Positions 27,815 through 36,767 of a stretch of 64,000 bases of DNA are shown here, in pieces. The notes beneath the pieces are model-generated. The model made no database searches, was not told the origin of the DNA, and was given only the letters and a program-made list of their open reading frames with translations. Source of the DNA: Cohaesibacter sp. ES.047 (GTDB lineage Bacteria; Pseudomonadota; Alphaproteobacteria; Rhizobiales; Cohaesibacteraceae); NCBI RefSeq assembly GCF_900215505.1, contig NZ_LT907844.1, forward strand, positions 1,956,501-2,020,500, read 5' to 3'. Each line of letters begins with the position of its first letter. Position 1 is the first letter of the stretch. The position numbers were made by a program, and so were the translations under genes.

Positions 27815-28550
27815 GCGTGTCTCCTCGGTGATTGGAATTGTTGCTCTGAAACTGGTTCGTGCGGTTTGTCTCGCTTTCGAACAAGGCCAAGTCTGTCGGC
27901 AATTCCGATCAATAGGAAATGAATTGGGTGTGACGCGCGCCTCACGCCAGCTCACTGAGCCGTGAGAATCATGGTGAGGTAGCAAGAGCGCGAGTTGGGG
28001 CGACGGGCAGCTTCCTGTCGCTTTTTATCTAGACATTGTCGCGAGCAGTTGACTAATAATTGTGCAATTATTTTCGATCTCGAAATTGGCCTAAAAATTA
28101 TGCACAGGTTATTTCGGTCTTGGGATTTAGTCGAATGATGGCTTTAAAGCGCATTTGTTTCAATGCTTTATTGAGTGCGTTTAAATGCGTCGCAGCGCTA
28201 TTCTGGCCGCTGTTAGACCGGTTTGGGCGGCAGATCAGCACTGTCTGGGTTGAAAAAGCGTGGGCCGAATGTCACTGTTGCAGTGCGGAATACTTCCCGC
28301 CGCCCTTGCTGGGCGTTTCCTCCTTAGACTTTTCGGGCCGCCATCGTGCGGCCCTTTTTCTTTTGTGCGTTTGGAGGGCTGGTGGATCAGTCACAGTGTT
28401 GGTGATCAATTTCTGTGACGGGCCAAAGTCTGGCGGGAATAGCCGCAAAAAGGGGCGGGGAATGCGATCAGGGCGCGATGGCCAACGCCCAAAACAAGGA
28501 CGCCATATCCCAGCCAAAGTGCGCAGATGCGTGATCGTAAAGAGGGACTG
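27815..28550. other. Intergenic region with an isolated terminator, no supported gene
   Basis: About 730 bases. It should hold the promoter of the minus-strand peptide operon, though I see no clear sigma box. An open frame at 28060-28650 on the plus strand crosses a strong terminator and has no family resemblance, so I do not call it. The terminator at 28335-28359 has no protein gene before it. Confidence 0.5.
28335..28359 (+). terminator. Rho-independent terminator, possibly of a small RNA
   Basis: A 7-bp stem GGGCCGC with GCGGCCC, a five-base loop and a run of five T. The sequence before it contains pyrimidine-rich single-stranded candidates (TTTCCTCC) typical of trans-acting small RNAs, but the RNA itself is not shown. 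Confidence 0.55.
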
Positions 28551-29486
28551 CTATTCTGCTGCTGCCGCCTCGGGCAACAGGTGGTCGTTGGCGCATTGCA
28601 TCAACAGCTCGGTGAAGCGAGCAAACAGATCCGTCAGTTCATCAAAGTGATCCAGCGGTTCCAGCGTTTCCTCGTTCATATAAAGGCTGCGATCGATTTC
28701 GATCTGCAAGGCATGCAGCCCCTTGATCGGGCGGCCATAATGCTGGGTGATAAAGCCGCCAGCATAGGGCCGGTTGAGATCTACCTTGAAGCCCAGATGG
28801 GTCAGGATGCTCTTGACTGAGCTGGTCAGCGAGCTGTGACAGCTGGTGCCGTAGCGATCCCCCAGAATGATGTCTGGCCTGATGCTTGGATTGGTGTTCT
28901 TGAGAACACGGGATGGCATGGAATGGCAATCGATGAGACAGGCATAGCCGAATTCGACATGGGTGAGGGCCATCTGCCGGCGCAACGCCTGATGATAGGG
29001 CTTGTAGAGGCGATCAATGCGGTCAAGCCCTTCGGTGAGCGCGAGTTTGTGGCGATAGATCTCCTTGCGCTCGGAGACAATGCGGGCGATCGTGCCAAGG
29101 CCGCTCCCCACGCGCGTCCCGGCACTCTTGGCATAAGAGGGCAAGGGAGCGTCGAACATGGTGGGGTCGAGCTCGTAAGGCTCTCGATTGAGATCGAGAT
29201 AGGCGCGCGGGAAATGGGCAGACATCAGCGGCGCGCCGCAGTCAGGCACTTTTGAGAAAAGGTGATCGACATAGGCGTCTTCAGAGCTGCGCAATTCCAT
29301 CTCGCTCAAGCGACTGGAGTGCCGGAAGTCCTCGGTGTAGCAGCGTCCGGAATGGGGCGAATTGAACAGATAGGGAGCAAGCAGCTGTTCGGGATGGTCG
29401 ATCCGAAAGGGCGTGTCGAGTTGGTGGGTCGGTTCGAAATTCACAGAGCTCGTCTCGTTGCTGTAACTCTTGTTTTTCTGCGACAT
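28551..29486 (-). CDS. N-formylglutamate amidohydrolase family protein
   Basis: A 311-residue metal-dependent hydrolase (FGase family). Visible motifs are NSPHSGRCY near the start, YLDLNREPYELD, IDCHSMPS as a metal-ligand block, and GLHALQIEIDRSLYM near the end. The family releases formate or cleaves N-acyl glutamate in histidine breakdown, but no hut genes are nearby, so the substrate is open. It is divergent from CpdR. Confidence 0.86.
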   Translation of the reverse strand: MSQKNKSYSNETSSVNFEPTHQLDTPFRIDHPEQLLAPYLFNSPHSGRCYTEDFRHSSRLSEMELRSSEDAYVDHLFSKVPDCGAPLMSAHFPRAYLDLNREPYELDPTMFDAPLPSYAKSAGTRVGSGLGTIARIVSERKEIYRHKLALTEGLDRIDRLYKPYHQALRRQMALTHVEFGYACLIDCHSMPSRVLKNTNPSIRPDIILGDRYGTSCHSSLTSSVKSILTHLGFKVDLNRPYAGGFITQHYGRPIKGLHALQIEIDRSLYMNEETLEPLDHFDELTDLFARFTELLMQCANDHLLPEAAAAE

Positions 29487-29771
29487 TCGGCAGGATTTGA
29501 TCGGTTCTTCACCGGTTGGCCAAACATGCCTTGAGTCGCGCTAAGGGCTTATGAAAGCTGATACTAATGGAAACTTCGTGTAAATGGGAGAAAAACTCCT
29601 AAGATTTTTGTCGAATCTTATGAGGTGACTGCGCTAAGATGGTGAAAGAGGGGCCGGGTTCACTTGATCTTTACCCGAAGTGGTATGAAATGTAGGATCA
29701 GTCGTCCCTGAGAAGTGGGATTGAAAACCGATCGAGAAAGTCGCCCGCAAGGGGCTGGAGACCGATATACC

Positions 29772-30131
29772 ATGTCGCAAATTTTGCTCGCTGAAGATGA
29801 TAATGACATGCGCCGCTTTCTGGCGCGCGCTTTGCAGAATGCTGGCTACGAAGTCGTCTCTTTTGATAACGGGAAAAGCGCCTACGACAGGCTGCGTGAA
29901 GAGCCATTTACCTTGCTTTTGACCGATATCGTGATGCCGGAGATGGATGGCATTGAGCTCGCACGCCGCGCGACCGAGCTTGATCCTGACCTCAAGGTGA
30001 TGTTCATCACCGGGTTTGCCGCCGTTGCTCTCAATCCCGATTCTCAGGCACCCAAGGACGCCAAAGTGCTGTCCAAACCGTTCCACCTTCGAGACCTCGT
30101 CAATGAGGTCAGCAAGATGCTAGCAGCCTGA
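29772..30131 (+). CDS. cpdR: Single-domain response regulator, CpdR-like
   Basis: A 119-residue receiver domain without output. The acid pocket is EDDND near residues 8-12, the phospho-acceptor is Asp51 in LLTDIVMP, with Thr in FITGFA and Lys in LSKPFHL. Sequence and length fit CpdR, which when unphosphorylated delivers cell-cycle proteins to ClpXP in alphaproteobacteria and is controlled by the CckA-ChpT relay. The start at 29772 opens the first strand (SQILLAEDD). Confidence 0.85.
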   Translation: MSQILLAEDDNDMRRFLARALQNAGYEVVSFDNGKSAYDRLREEPFTLLLTDIVMPEMDGIELARRATELDPDLKVMFITGFAAVALNPDSQAPKDAKVLSKPFHLRDLVNEVSKMLAA

Positions 30132-30308
30132 TTTCGGACCATTTTAAGGGGCTGCCATCGTCGCGCCGAAGGCTTGCGACGATGTTTTTCACAGATTTGC
30201 AACAAACGGCTGAAGAGTTCGGCGAAAGGGGTTGCAATCCCTTTTGCAGAGCGGTAGAAGCCATCTCACCGCATGGCAATGTCCTCGTTACGAGGGCGCC
30301 GACAGGAT

Positions 30309-30383
30309 GGGCGTATAGCTCAGCGGGAGAGCACTTCGTTGACATCGAAGGGGTCACTGGTTCAATCCCAGTTACGCCCACCA
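30309..30383 (+). tRNA. tRNA-Val (GAC), island attachment site
   Basis: A full cloverleaf can be drawn: acceptor GGGCGTA with TACGCCC, D-arm GCTC/GAGC, anticodon arm CTTCG-TTGACAT-CGAAG with anticodon GAC, T-arm ACTGG/CCAGT with TTCAATC loop, and an encoded CCA. Its 3' part from the anticodon arm on is the left copy of the 59-bp island repeat, so the gene stays intact after insertion. Confidence 0.95.
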
Positions 30384-30396
30384 TCCTTTCCTCAAT
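30338..30396 (+). repeat. attL, left 59-bp direct repeat of the genomic island
   Basis: Identical over all 59 bases to 61030-61088. The first 46 bases are the tRNA-Val 3' part and the last 13 lie just outside it (ending TCCTTTCCTCAAT). The integrase gene begins its region directly to the right. Confidence 0.95.
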
Positions 30397-30444
30397 GAAA
30401 ACAATGCCATAGATTTTCGGGCCACCTCTGTAACGAAGTTCTCT

Positions 30445-30465
30445 CTGGTTCATCGTGAACCGGTT
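30445..30465. repeat. Palindromic element, copy 1 (left island end)
   Basis: GGTTCATCGTGAACC with CTG before and GG after, 49 bases right of attL. Preceded by GAAGTTCTCT. The same element flanks attR on both sides. It may be an integrase arm or excisionase site. Confidence 0.6.
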
Positions 30466-30572
30466 CTTCAAGAGACCCTCCTGTTTTCCATTTCGCATGG
30501 GAAAAGAAGGATGTTTTCCGATAGATAACACTTGAATGGCCATATCTTCAGGTTGGATTCTGCGGATCATTC

Positions 30573-31556
30573 TTACATGTCCAATTGTGTAGCTTTTGCT
30601 GTCTTTCGAAGATAGTCCGGTGAAAATTTCGCGTAGACCTTTTCCGTGATCCTCGAATCTGAATGCCCAAGAAACTGTGCGATTTCTGACATGGAGTTCC
30701 CTTCTTCGGCCATCCAGACAGCAGCGCTATGGCGCAACAGATGGGCAGTAACCCTTTTGAGACCAGCCTTGGCCGACGCGGTGGCCAACGAGCGTTTGAG
30801 AGATTTTACTGGCTTGTCACCCCACGTGATGACATGTTCGGTCATGGCCTTGGACTTTGCCTCGAGGAGCGCATGATAAACGGTGTCATTCATGGGCACC
30901 ACCGCACGGCCCTTACGCCTTTGAAGATCTTCTGGTCGCTTAAAAGTGATCAGTCGCCGTTCAAAATCGCAACGATCCCAGGTCAGCTCCGAAACTGCTC
31001 CGATCCTTGCTCCTGTGGCGCTCATAATCGTAATGGCCAGCTTAACATGGGGTTTCGTCGCGCATTCGATGAGCGTTTTGACTTCGGCTTTTTTGAGGTA
31101 TCTGTCGACAGGGTCTGGTTTCTTAGGTCGATGGATATATGGAGCTTTCTTGATCCAGTCGTTTTTCTCGCCGAAATTCATCACTGTGCTAAGATGACCG
31201 AGTTCTGTCCAAATTGTCCCATCTGCTTTGCCTGCAGCCCGACGGGCTTCGATATAGTCTGTACAGGTTTTCCTTTTTATCAGATTTGGCAAAAGATAGC
31301 CAAAATGCTGTCCAAGAGCTTTCCATGTATGTTCCATGGTCTCGAGAACTGCTTTGCCCTCGTTCTCTTGCACATACTCATTCCAGAGCCATTCTACCGT
31401 GATCTCTGAGGGTGTTTTTAGGATATCTTCAACTTGAGCTAGACGCCGCCGCGCTTCTTGGAAGTCTGTCGTACCAAGTGATGCGCGGCGAGTTTTTCCG
31501 CCCTCGTACCAGACTTCACACCAGACGCCACGATACATTTTGATTTGATTAGACAT
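30573..31556 (-). CDS. int: Tyrosine recombinase / phage-type integrase
   Basis: A 327-residue site-specific recombinase. The N-terminal core-binding part covers about residues 50-135. The catalytic set is visible: Arg184 in TGARIGAVSEL, His272 and Arg275 in AHLLRHSAAVW, His298 in LGHSDSR and nucleophile Tyr308. It should recombine the 59-bp att repeats for entry and loss of the island. AAAGGAG lies eight bases before the ATG, and the gene start lies within the excisionase gene (118-base overlap, different frame). Confidence 0.92.
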   Translation of the reverse strand: MSNQIKMYRGVWCEVWYEGGKTRRASLGTTDFQEARRRLAQVEDILKTPSEITVEWLWNEYVQENEGKAVLETMEHTWKALGQHFGYLLPNLIKRKTCTDYIEARRAAGKADGTIWTELGHLSTVMNFGEKNDWIKKAPYIHRPKKPDPVDRYLKKAEVKTLIECATKPHVKLAITIMSATGARIGAVSELTWDRCDFERRLITFKRPEDLQRRKGRAVVPMNDTVYHALLEAKSKAMTEHVITWGDKPVKSLKRSLATASAKAGLKRVTAHLLRHSAAVWMAEEGNSMSEIAQFLGHSDSRITEKVYAKFSPDYLRKTAKATQLDM

Positions 31557-31714
31557 GTCTCATACTCCTTTACTGCTGAGACGGGGATACGGAAATGTTT
31601 TTTGCCTAAGCGGAATGCTGACAGTTTGCCCTCGTTGATCGTCTTGATGACAAGGGTTTTAGAGCATTGCCAACGTTCTGAGAGTTGTTCCGGAGTGAGG
31701 GGCTGACTATCCAT
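31439..31714 (-). CDS. Excisionase-like helix-turn-helix protein
   Basis: A 91-residue DNA-binding protein with a winged-helix of the MerR/excisionase class (LTPEQLSERWQCSKTLVIKT, then GKLSAFRLGKKHFRIPVSAVKEYE). The C-terminal 30 residues are basic. Such genes sit next to integrases and set the direction of recombination. The ATG at 31714 follows GGAAGG; a TTG further upstream at 31729 is in frame but lacks a site. Confidence 0.78.
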   Translation of the reverse strand: MDSQPLTPEQLSERWQCSKTLVIKTINEGKLSAFRLGKKHFRIPVSAVKEYETCLIKSKCIVASGVKSGTRAEKLAAHHLVRQTSKKRGGV

Positions 31715-32204
31715 TTGCGGGCCTTCCAAGATGCTTTCTCGGCGAATTCCATCGCTATGCCGCCCGGTTGAATTCCAACCGACGGCTCTTTGCGTTTGCG
31801 TGAACTAAAAGGGAAGTAGAAAAGCTGAGAGCTGGACCCAAACCAGAATGCGTCAATTTCGAAAGAAAAGCGCTCTCAGGACCGTGATTTGTGCCGAAAA
31901 GCTCTTTGATCACCTCGTGTTCCTGATATAATCGAGGTGTTCAGAAATCTTGGCAGTCCCGATGTGCAGTATTTGGGCTGCTGTGATCGCTGGCGACAGG
32001 TGCAATATGTGCGTTTTTGCATAGGGCAAAAATTTCACAAACCCAAATAAAATTGACAAAAAAAGTTATCTAACTGATTTCATGAGGGTTTATTCTCGGT
32101 TTCCGCCGTTTTTGTTGAATCTACCAGCTTTTCCGCCGACGCTGTCTCATTATCCTCGCCATCGTGTCATGGATGGCGAGGTTGTTCGGTGCGCTTTACT
32201 TGAT
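31715..32204. other. Intergenic region, no supported gene
   Basis: About 490 bases without a convincing frame. It should carry the promoter for the excisionase-integrase pair. AT-rich stretch around 32045-32095. A plus-strand frame at 32082-32318 overlaps the end of the next gene and shows no family signal. Confidence 0.4.
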
Positions 32205-32609
32205 TTACATCTCTCTGAACGATTGTGCCCGTCGCTTCTCAGCGTGAATGATATCCAGAAACCGATTGGCAAAATATTGAGCTTCTTGCAGATCAGCCCG
32301 TATACTGGCGTAGGATGAAGCCAAAGGATTGTCCGCATCCAGGTTGGGCAGAGCCTCCAGCAAATCGTCGACGATCTCGTCAAATTGCGGATCCAGAACA
32401 CAGCGATTGCTGACAGCATCGATCAGGGCATGTAATGGCCTGATGTCGTCGAAAATATCGCCAACTGCAATATCGGGCATAGAGGATAGCGCCCTTCGGG
32501 CCGCGAAGATTGCATCGGCTCCGATATCGATGATGCGGCTGGCATCGGTCTTGTGCTGATCGACAAGAAGCGAAATATTGTGGCGATAGGTTTCAGGTAT
32601 AAGGGGCAT
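32205..32609 (-). CDS. Hypothetical island protein
   Basis: A 134-residue acidic, mostly helical soluble protein (for example DASRIIDIGADAIFAARRAL and IRADLQEAQYFANRFLDI). I do not recognise the family. It lies 86 bases after the next hypothetical gene on the same strand, so they may be co-transcribed. An AAGGAT-type site precedes the ATG. No motif allows a function. Confidence 0.5.
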   Translation of the reverse strand: MPLIPETYRHNISLLVDQHKTDASRIIDIGADAIFAARRALSSMPDIAVGDIFDDIRPLHALIDAVSNRCVLDPQFDEIVDDLLEALPNLDADNPLASSYASIRADLQEAQYFANRFLDIIHAEKRRAQSFREM

Positions 32610-32695
32610 ATGGTCATCCTTTTCAAAATGAATGGTTTGGTGATTTGTCCGGCCGACACCGTGGCTGGTCGGACAAATCTCAAAGCACTCTGTGA

Positions 32696-33262
32696 CTACT
32701 TCTGGGGATCGGGTTTTGGGATGGCAATCGGCGCTGGGATAATCATCCCGGACATTTGGCGGCCAGATCTCTTGGCAAGCAGGGCTTGTTGTTTGAGCAT
32801 ATCGGCTCGTCCTTCTGCGCGCTCAACGTTGGTGGCATGGATAAGAGCTCTAAGGCGTTCCAACTGAACGAGCTCGTCACCAACCAGCCGACCAAGGACT
32901 GGTGTTCCATCCTTGTTGAGTGCAAAGCCTTCATGGTTGACAGAGACAATCACAAGGCCACGCAGATTGTAGACTGTCGGCTGCATGAGACCTGCTGCAC
33001 CAAAGGCGGCAGAATGCTCGACGCGGATTTGGGGTCCGTGGTTAAAAGTTGTCCCGATGTCATGTCCCCGGGCGAGAGTCAGATAGCGGGTGCCGATATA
33101 GATTGCCTCGTCGACAACAAGCCATGGCAATGCCTTCTTGGGTGGTTGTAGAGGATTGTCGAAATGCTCTGAAGGCATCTCGAAGGCAACAATGTCGCCA
33201 CAGCTGACAGAGCCTTGCCAGTTGCTGGCGTGCTTCGTGGATGGAATATTTTTGCTGGTCAT
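32696..33262 (-). CDS. Hypothetical island protein with a beta-rich N-terminal half
   Basis: A 188-residue protein. The first half (GDIVAFEMPS, then KKALPWLVVDEAIYIGTRYLTLARG) alternates strands in a way that faintly recalls PemK/MazF barrels, but key residues are not clear and I do not assign that. The second half is helical and ends in a basic, proline-rich tail. The start at 33262 is supported by GGAG; the frame runs open further upstream without a site. Confidence 0.5.
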   Translation of the reverse strand: MTSKNIPSTKHASNWQGSVSCGDIVAFEMPSEHFDNPLQPPKKALPWLVVDEAIYIGTRYLTLARGHDIGTTFNHGPQIRVEHSAAFGAAGLMQPTVYNLRGLVIVSVNHEGFALNKDGTPVLGRLVGDELVQLERLRALIHATNVERAEGRADMLKQQALLAKRSGRQMSGMIIPAPIAIPKPDPQK

Positions 33263-33952
33263 CAATATCTCCGACCTGGTTTGAAGGGATTTTGACACCT
33301 GCCTTTCCTGGTTTCTCTTTCTGGCGAAACGGATCGGGCGCGGCGTCACCAGACCCGCTGCGCACAATCCGGTTGCCATCCGTCAGGGGTTTTTGATCTC
33401 ATGATGATTGGTGGGATCAGCATGAGATCAGGGAGCTTGCAGTTTAAGGGAAAGAGCCTCGAGAAAACCGCCGCCAAGAGGTTGTCTCGAGTCCGGCTGA
33501 AGGCCGCCAAGGGGATCCAAGGAGGGCATGGCAATCGCTCCCTTGGCCGGAGTTGGTCTGGCAGAGAGGATCGTCTGCCAGTCGCCAGACAGGCCCGTCG
33601 GAGACGAGTGGGAGATCCAAGAGGATGGGCGCGATAGCCCCCTCTGGTCCGGCTGATGGCCCCGGTCGGGTTTGGGTAGGCGGCGCGCTACCCATGCGGC
33701 GATATCATCGTCGCTGGGTGCAGGGGTTTCCCATGCCGCACTCTGCGTAAGAGCCCTCGGAGAGTCGACACGTTTTGATCCGCGAAAGCGGAGAAATCAA
33801 AACGTATAGTCGGACCCTACTACTCTTGAACCACCCTTAATTTGCCTCTGAAAATGAGAGGTTTCTGGGGTTGTTTGCTTTTATTTCCGGATCAATAAAG
33901 TGCGCCCTATTTGCTTCACAGGTCATGACATCAGACATGTGGAGTAACGCAA
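33263..33952. other. Intergenic region with candidate oriT, no supported gene
   Basis: About 690 bases between the divergent hypothetical gene and relaxase gene. Short frames on both strands at 33401-33695 overlap each other, and neither looks like a protein. The main structure is the hairpin at 33770-33805. Confidence 0.45.
33770..33805. other. Inverted repeat upstream of relaxase, candidate oriT
   Basis: Perfect 10-base arms ACGTTTTGAT and ATCAAAACGT enclose an inner CCGC-GAAA-GCGG hairpin. It stands 148 bases before the relaxase start, where the nick region of mobilizable elements is usually found. GAC and GTC flank the arms and can extend the stem past a bulge. It could also be a terminator or operator. 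Confidence 0.45.
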
Positions 33953-35683
33953 TTGCAAGGGTATCAATACGGTCGCGTCGAGTCATATAGCCGCAAAGGC
34001 GGCCAACAAAAAAAGCGTGCGAATGGAGACAGAGCCTGGACCGTCGATGAAGTTATCGCCGAGGCAGAGCGCAAGCCTGGATCATGTAGTCATGTGGAAG
34101 AGCCAGATCCAGACCCATTGATTATACCGGGCTCTTGTAAAAATTTTGATGAGCTACGCCAAGCTCACAATGATGCCTGCAAAGTCAAGCAGCAGGTGCC
34201 ATATACAAATCCAAAGACTGGAAAAAAATCCCTACGCACCAAAGCCCTGCGAGTCGACAAACACACGCTTTATTCTTCTGTGATTTCGCTTCCAATCCTG
34301 AGTGCTGATGCATGGGCAATGCCCGATCTGATGGACGAGTGTATGGACTTGTTTCAACAGGTCGTCCGTTTCGAAACGGACCGCCTCGAAGAGGCAGGTG
34401 GTCAATTTGCGATGGCAGTTGTGCACCGAGACGAAGCGCATATGCATATCCATGTTTATGGCGTTGATCCTGTGCGTGGAGAGATCACCTGGCTTCATCC
34501 AGGAAAAGCTGCCGTTGATAATATCCGTCGAGGCGCTGGCTGGAAAAAAGACAATTTGGCCGAACAGGGTCGAGCCTATTGTGATGCTATGCGACAGTGG
34601 CAAGATGATTTCTATACTTCAGTTTTCAGGGACGCTGGCCTGATGCGGTATGGCCCCAAGCGATTTCGCCTGCCACGAGCTGAATATCTGCAGCAAATGG
34701 CTGCTCATGAGCAGCTTGCGGTGACGAGAAGAGATCTGCCGGAGGCTAGAAAAACAATCGACGAAGCACATAGCCAGCAGGAAAGCATCGAGGCAAAACG
34801 GCAGGAGTTGGAAAGGGAAAAGCGGGAATTTGAAGAGTATGTGACTTCTAAGGAATGCAAGGTCCAGATTGCCGAAGAGGACCTGTTTGAACGTCAAAAC
34901 AAGGTATATTTCGAACAGCAGCAAAAACAGGCGGAGGGTGATCAGATCATTGCCAAGGCGGAAGAAGCAAAACGGGAGGCAGATGCAATCCGGGCCAAGG
35001 CGTTACGCCAACAAAAACTGAATGAGCAGTATATCGAGAGATACGACGATGCTCTTGAAGCAGGCCTGGCTGCTGTCGATGATGGAGTGATTTCCTATCA
35101 ACCGTCGAGTGGCACAGGCCAACAAGACAAGCTGAGTTTTGGCCCAGCTGCTCCCAAGGATGGTGAGCAAAGAGCGATTTTAAAAGCCAAATGGCAACCT
35201 GCTCTTAAAGTGATCAAAAAGTATGCCCGGCGAATCTGGAGCTCAGAGGCCGCTCAGTGTGAACGCCAATTCAAAGCGGATCCTTCACTGGTCGATGTAC
35301 AGGTGACATATAACCCTGATGCAGCGCCTCAGTCTGACGATATTCTGAAAATGGACGTAAAGGTCAGTCTTGATAAGATCAAGGGCCTTTCACAGCCAAT
35401 GAAGCGGATTCTCGGCGGCATCGCGAATGTCATTGCTACGCAGGTTGGCAACGCCGCGATCAAGTTGGCGCGATCAAAACTGCGGGATGAACTCGACGAC
35501 CTTAAGGCATATCGTGTCCAGCACCGACAGCAATATGGCTCCATTGATCCAAAAGCAGAAGCCAAAATGTCATTTCAGGAACAGGGCCTAGAAAACATGA
35601 TGGCCAAGGCGCCAGATCCGCGCAATGCGGAGAGACGGGCAAGACAGGACCTAAGGAGCAAAGGTGACAAGATGGATCGGTAG
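33953..35683 (+). CDS. MobV/Pre-like relaxase (plasmid recombination enzyme family)
   Basis: A 576-residue mobilization protein. The N-terminal part (about residues 85-230) matches the Pre/MobV layout, with the metal-binding histidine triad in VHRDEAHMHIHVYGVD near residues 160-176 and an upstream block of conserved acids. A long coiled coil follows (about 250-360; EKREFEEYVTSKE and repeats of Gln, Glu, Ala), then a C-terminal domain of unknown fold. It would nick oriT and pilot the strand in conjugation using a helper system. The start is TTG, with GGAG eight bases before. No coupling protein or secretion gene is seen on the island. Confidence 0.78.
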   Translation: MQGYQYGRVESYSRKGGQQKKRANGDRAWTVDEVIAEAERKPGSCSHVEEPDPDPLIIPGSCKNFDELRQAHNDACKVKQQVPYTNPKTGKKSLRTKALRVDKHTLYSSVISLPILSADAWAMPDLMDECMDLFQQVVRFETDRLEEAGGQFAMAVVHRDEAHMHIHVYGVDPVRGEITWLHPGKAAVDNIRRGAGWKKDNLAEQGRAYCDAMRQWQDDFYTSVFRDAGLMRYGPKRFRLPRAEYLQQMAAHEQLAVTRRDLPEARKTIDEAHSQQESIEAKRQELEREKREFEEYVTSKECKVQIAEEDLFERQNKVYFEQQQKQAEGDQIIAKAEEAKREADAIRAKALRQQKLNEQYIERYDDALEAGLAAVDDGVISYQPSSGTGQQDKLSFGPAAPKDGEQRAILKAKWQPALKVIKKYARRIWSSEAAQCERQFKADPSLVDVQVTYNPDAAPQSDDILKMDVKVSLDKIKGLSQPMKRILGGIANVIATQVGNAAIKLARSKLRDELDDLKAYRVQHRQQYGSIDPKAEAKMSFQEQGLENMMAKAPDPRNAERRARQDLRSKGDKMDR

Positions 35684-35708
35684 CCCGGTATCACCAATAT
35701 CGTCGATG

Positions 35709-36767
35709 TCAGTCTTTCCTGGTATTGCAGAGCAATGTTATGCAGAGGGCAGATAGCTCGGCCAAGATTCCGATATATAGTGGAACCATGAGATCGGGCG
35801 CAAATGGATCATTTCGAAACTGTTGCAGGACTTTCGCGATCCGCTCAACCACCGTTTCGTCTGATGACGGTAAATCCTTGTGGCGACTGTCCGCCTTTCT
35901 TGCTGCTTCAATGGCCTCCGCTGCCATTGCCTCTGCTTGATTATACTGCCGTTCATATTCTGCGGCCTTTGGCCCGCATCTATCGCGCCGACATTCCGTC
36001 TCCCATTCATCATGGTAAAGCGCTGCAGCCCTCTTTTGCTTGTTATAGGTGATGATATATCCTTCAATGATGGCTGCCTGCTTTTCCCTCATATCCACTT
36101 CGTCCGTCGCTTTCTGCAGAGGCACGCATAAGAGCGTGGTGGTCGAAAGAATGGATATCGGGGTCGCGACGGTGATGTATAGAGCCAAGAGGCTGACCAG
36201 GGACCATCGGTGGTTTCGCACGCATCGCAGCGCGCCACCAATTGCTGTTGATCGGCAAAGGTCCAAAATTATCATAAGAGCCATAATCGTATAGCTTGTT
36301 ACAGGATCGCTCCCTCCGATCTCGAAGCCCAGTCGAGCATTGATGATCATCAAGGCGACCCAGATCATTGTGCAAATGACCTGCAAATAACTTATTCGCC
36401 ATATTGCCTTGGTTGGAGGCAGCGTTTCCGAGAAGGCCAAGGTGCTGGGGTCATCGGTTGTGTCTGGCGACGCAGTTGGCATCGGTGAACCCTTCGGGGC
36501 CTTTTCCCACAAATCGGACTGCTTGTTGTGGCGCATCAAGCCCTTCTCCTTGGCTTTCTGCATTACGCCTCGCACCATATTGCGATCGACCGCGGCATCC
36601 AGTCCGGCGCCTTCAAGAGCGTTGCTGAATGCTCGCTTTGTAAAGGCTTCGGGCAGTTGGGCCAATGCGGCTTCGATTTGGTGCAGATAAACCGGTGTGC
36701 CAGCAAAGGTGCCGAAGAGATCGTCTGGTTCTTGCCCGGTGGTCGGGTGTGATGTGCCATCGTTCAT
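35709..36767 (-). CDS. Four-helix membrane protein of the island, unknown function
   Basis: A 352-residue protein. Residues 1-95 form a soluble, winged-helix-like domain (YLHQIEAALAQLPEAFTKRAF and GVMQKAKEKGLMRHN). Transmembrane segments are near 124-145, 155-173, 187-212 and 325-346, with a coiled, charged stretch (about 215-300) between the last two. It is convergent with the relaxase gene. I do not recognise a family; it may serve DNA transfer or surface exclusion, which is a guess. Confidence 0.6.
   Translation of the reverse strand: MNDGTSHPTTGQEPDDLFGTFAGTPVYLHQIEAALAQLPEAFTKRAFSNALEGAGLDAAVDRNMVRGVMQKAKEKGLMRHNKQSDLWEKAPKGSPMPTASPDTTDDPSTLAFSETLPPTKAIWRISYLQVICTMIWVALMIINARLGFEIGGSDPVTSYTIMALMIILDLCRSTAIGGALRCVRNHRWSLVSLLALYITVATPISILSTTTLLCVPLQKATDEVDMREKQAAIIEGYIITYNKQKRAAALYHDEWETECRRDRCGPKAAEYERQYNQAEAMAAEAIEAARKADSRHKDLPSSDETVVERIAKVLQQFRNDPFAPDLMVPLYIGILAELSALCITLLCNTRKD

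Noticed and set aside
28060-28650. Plus-strand open frame of 196 codons
   Set aside because: It crosses a strong terminator, overlaps the N-formylglutamate amidohydrolase gene and has no family-like pattern.
33401-33695. Overlapping short frames on both strands
   Set aside because: No ribosome-binding site or recognisable protein pattern; composition follows GC-rich non-coding DNA.
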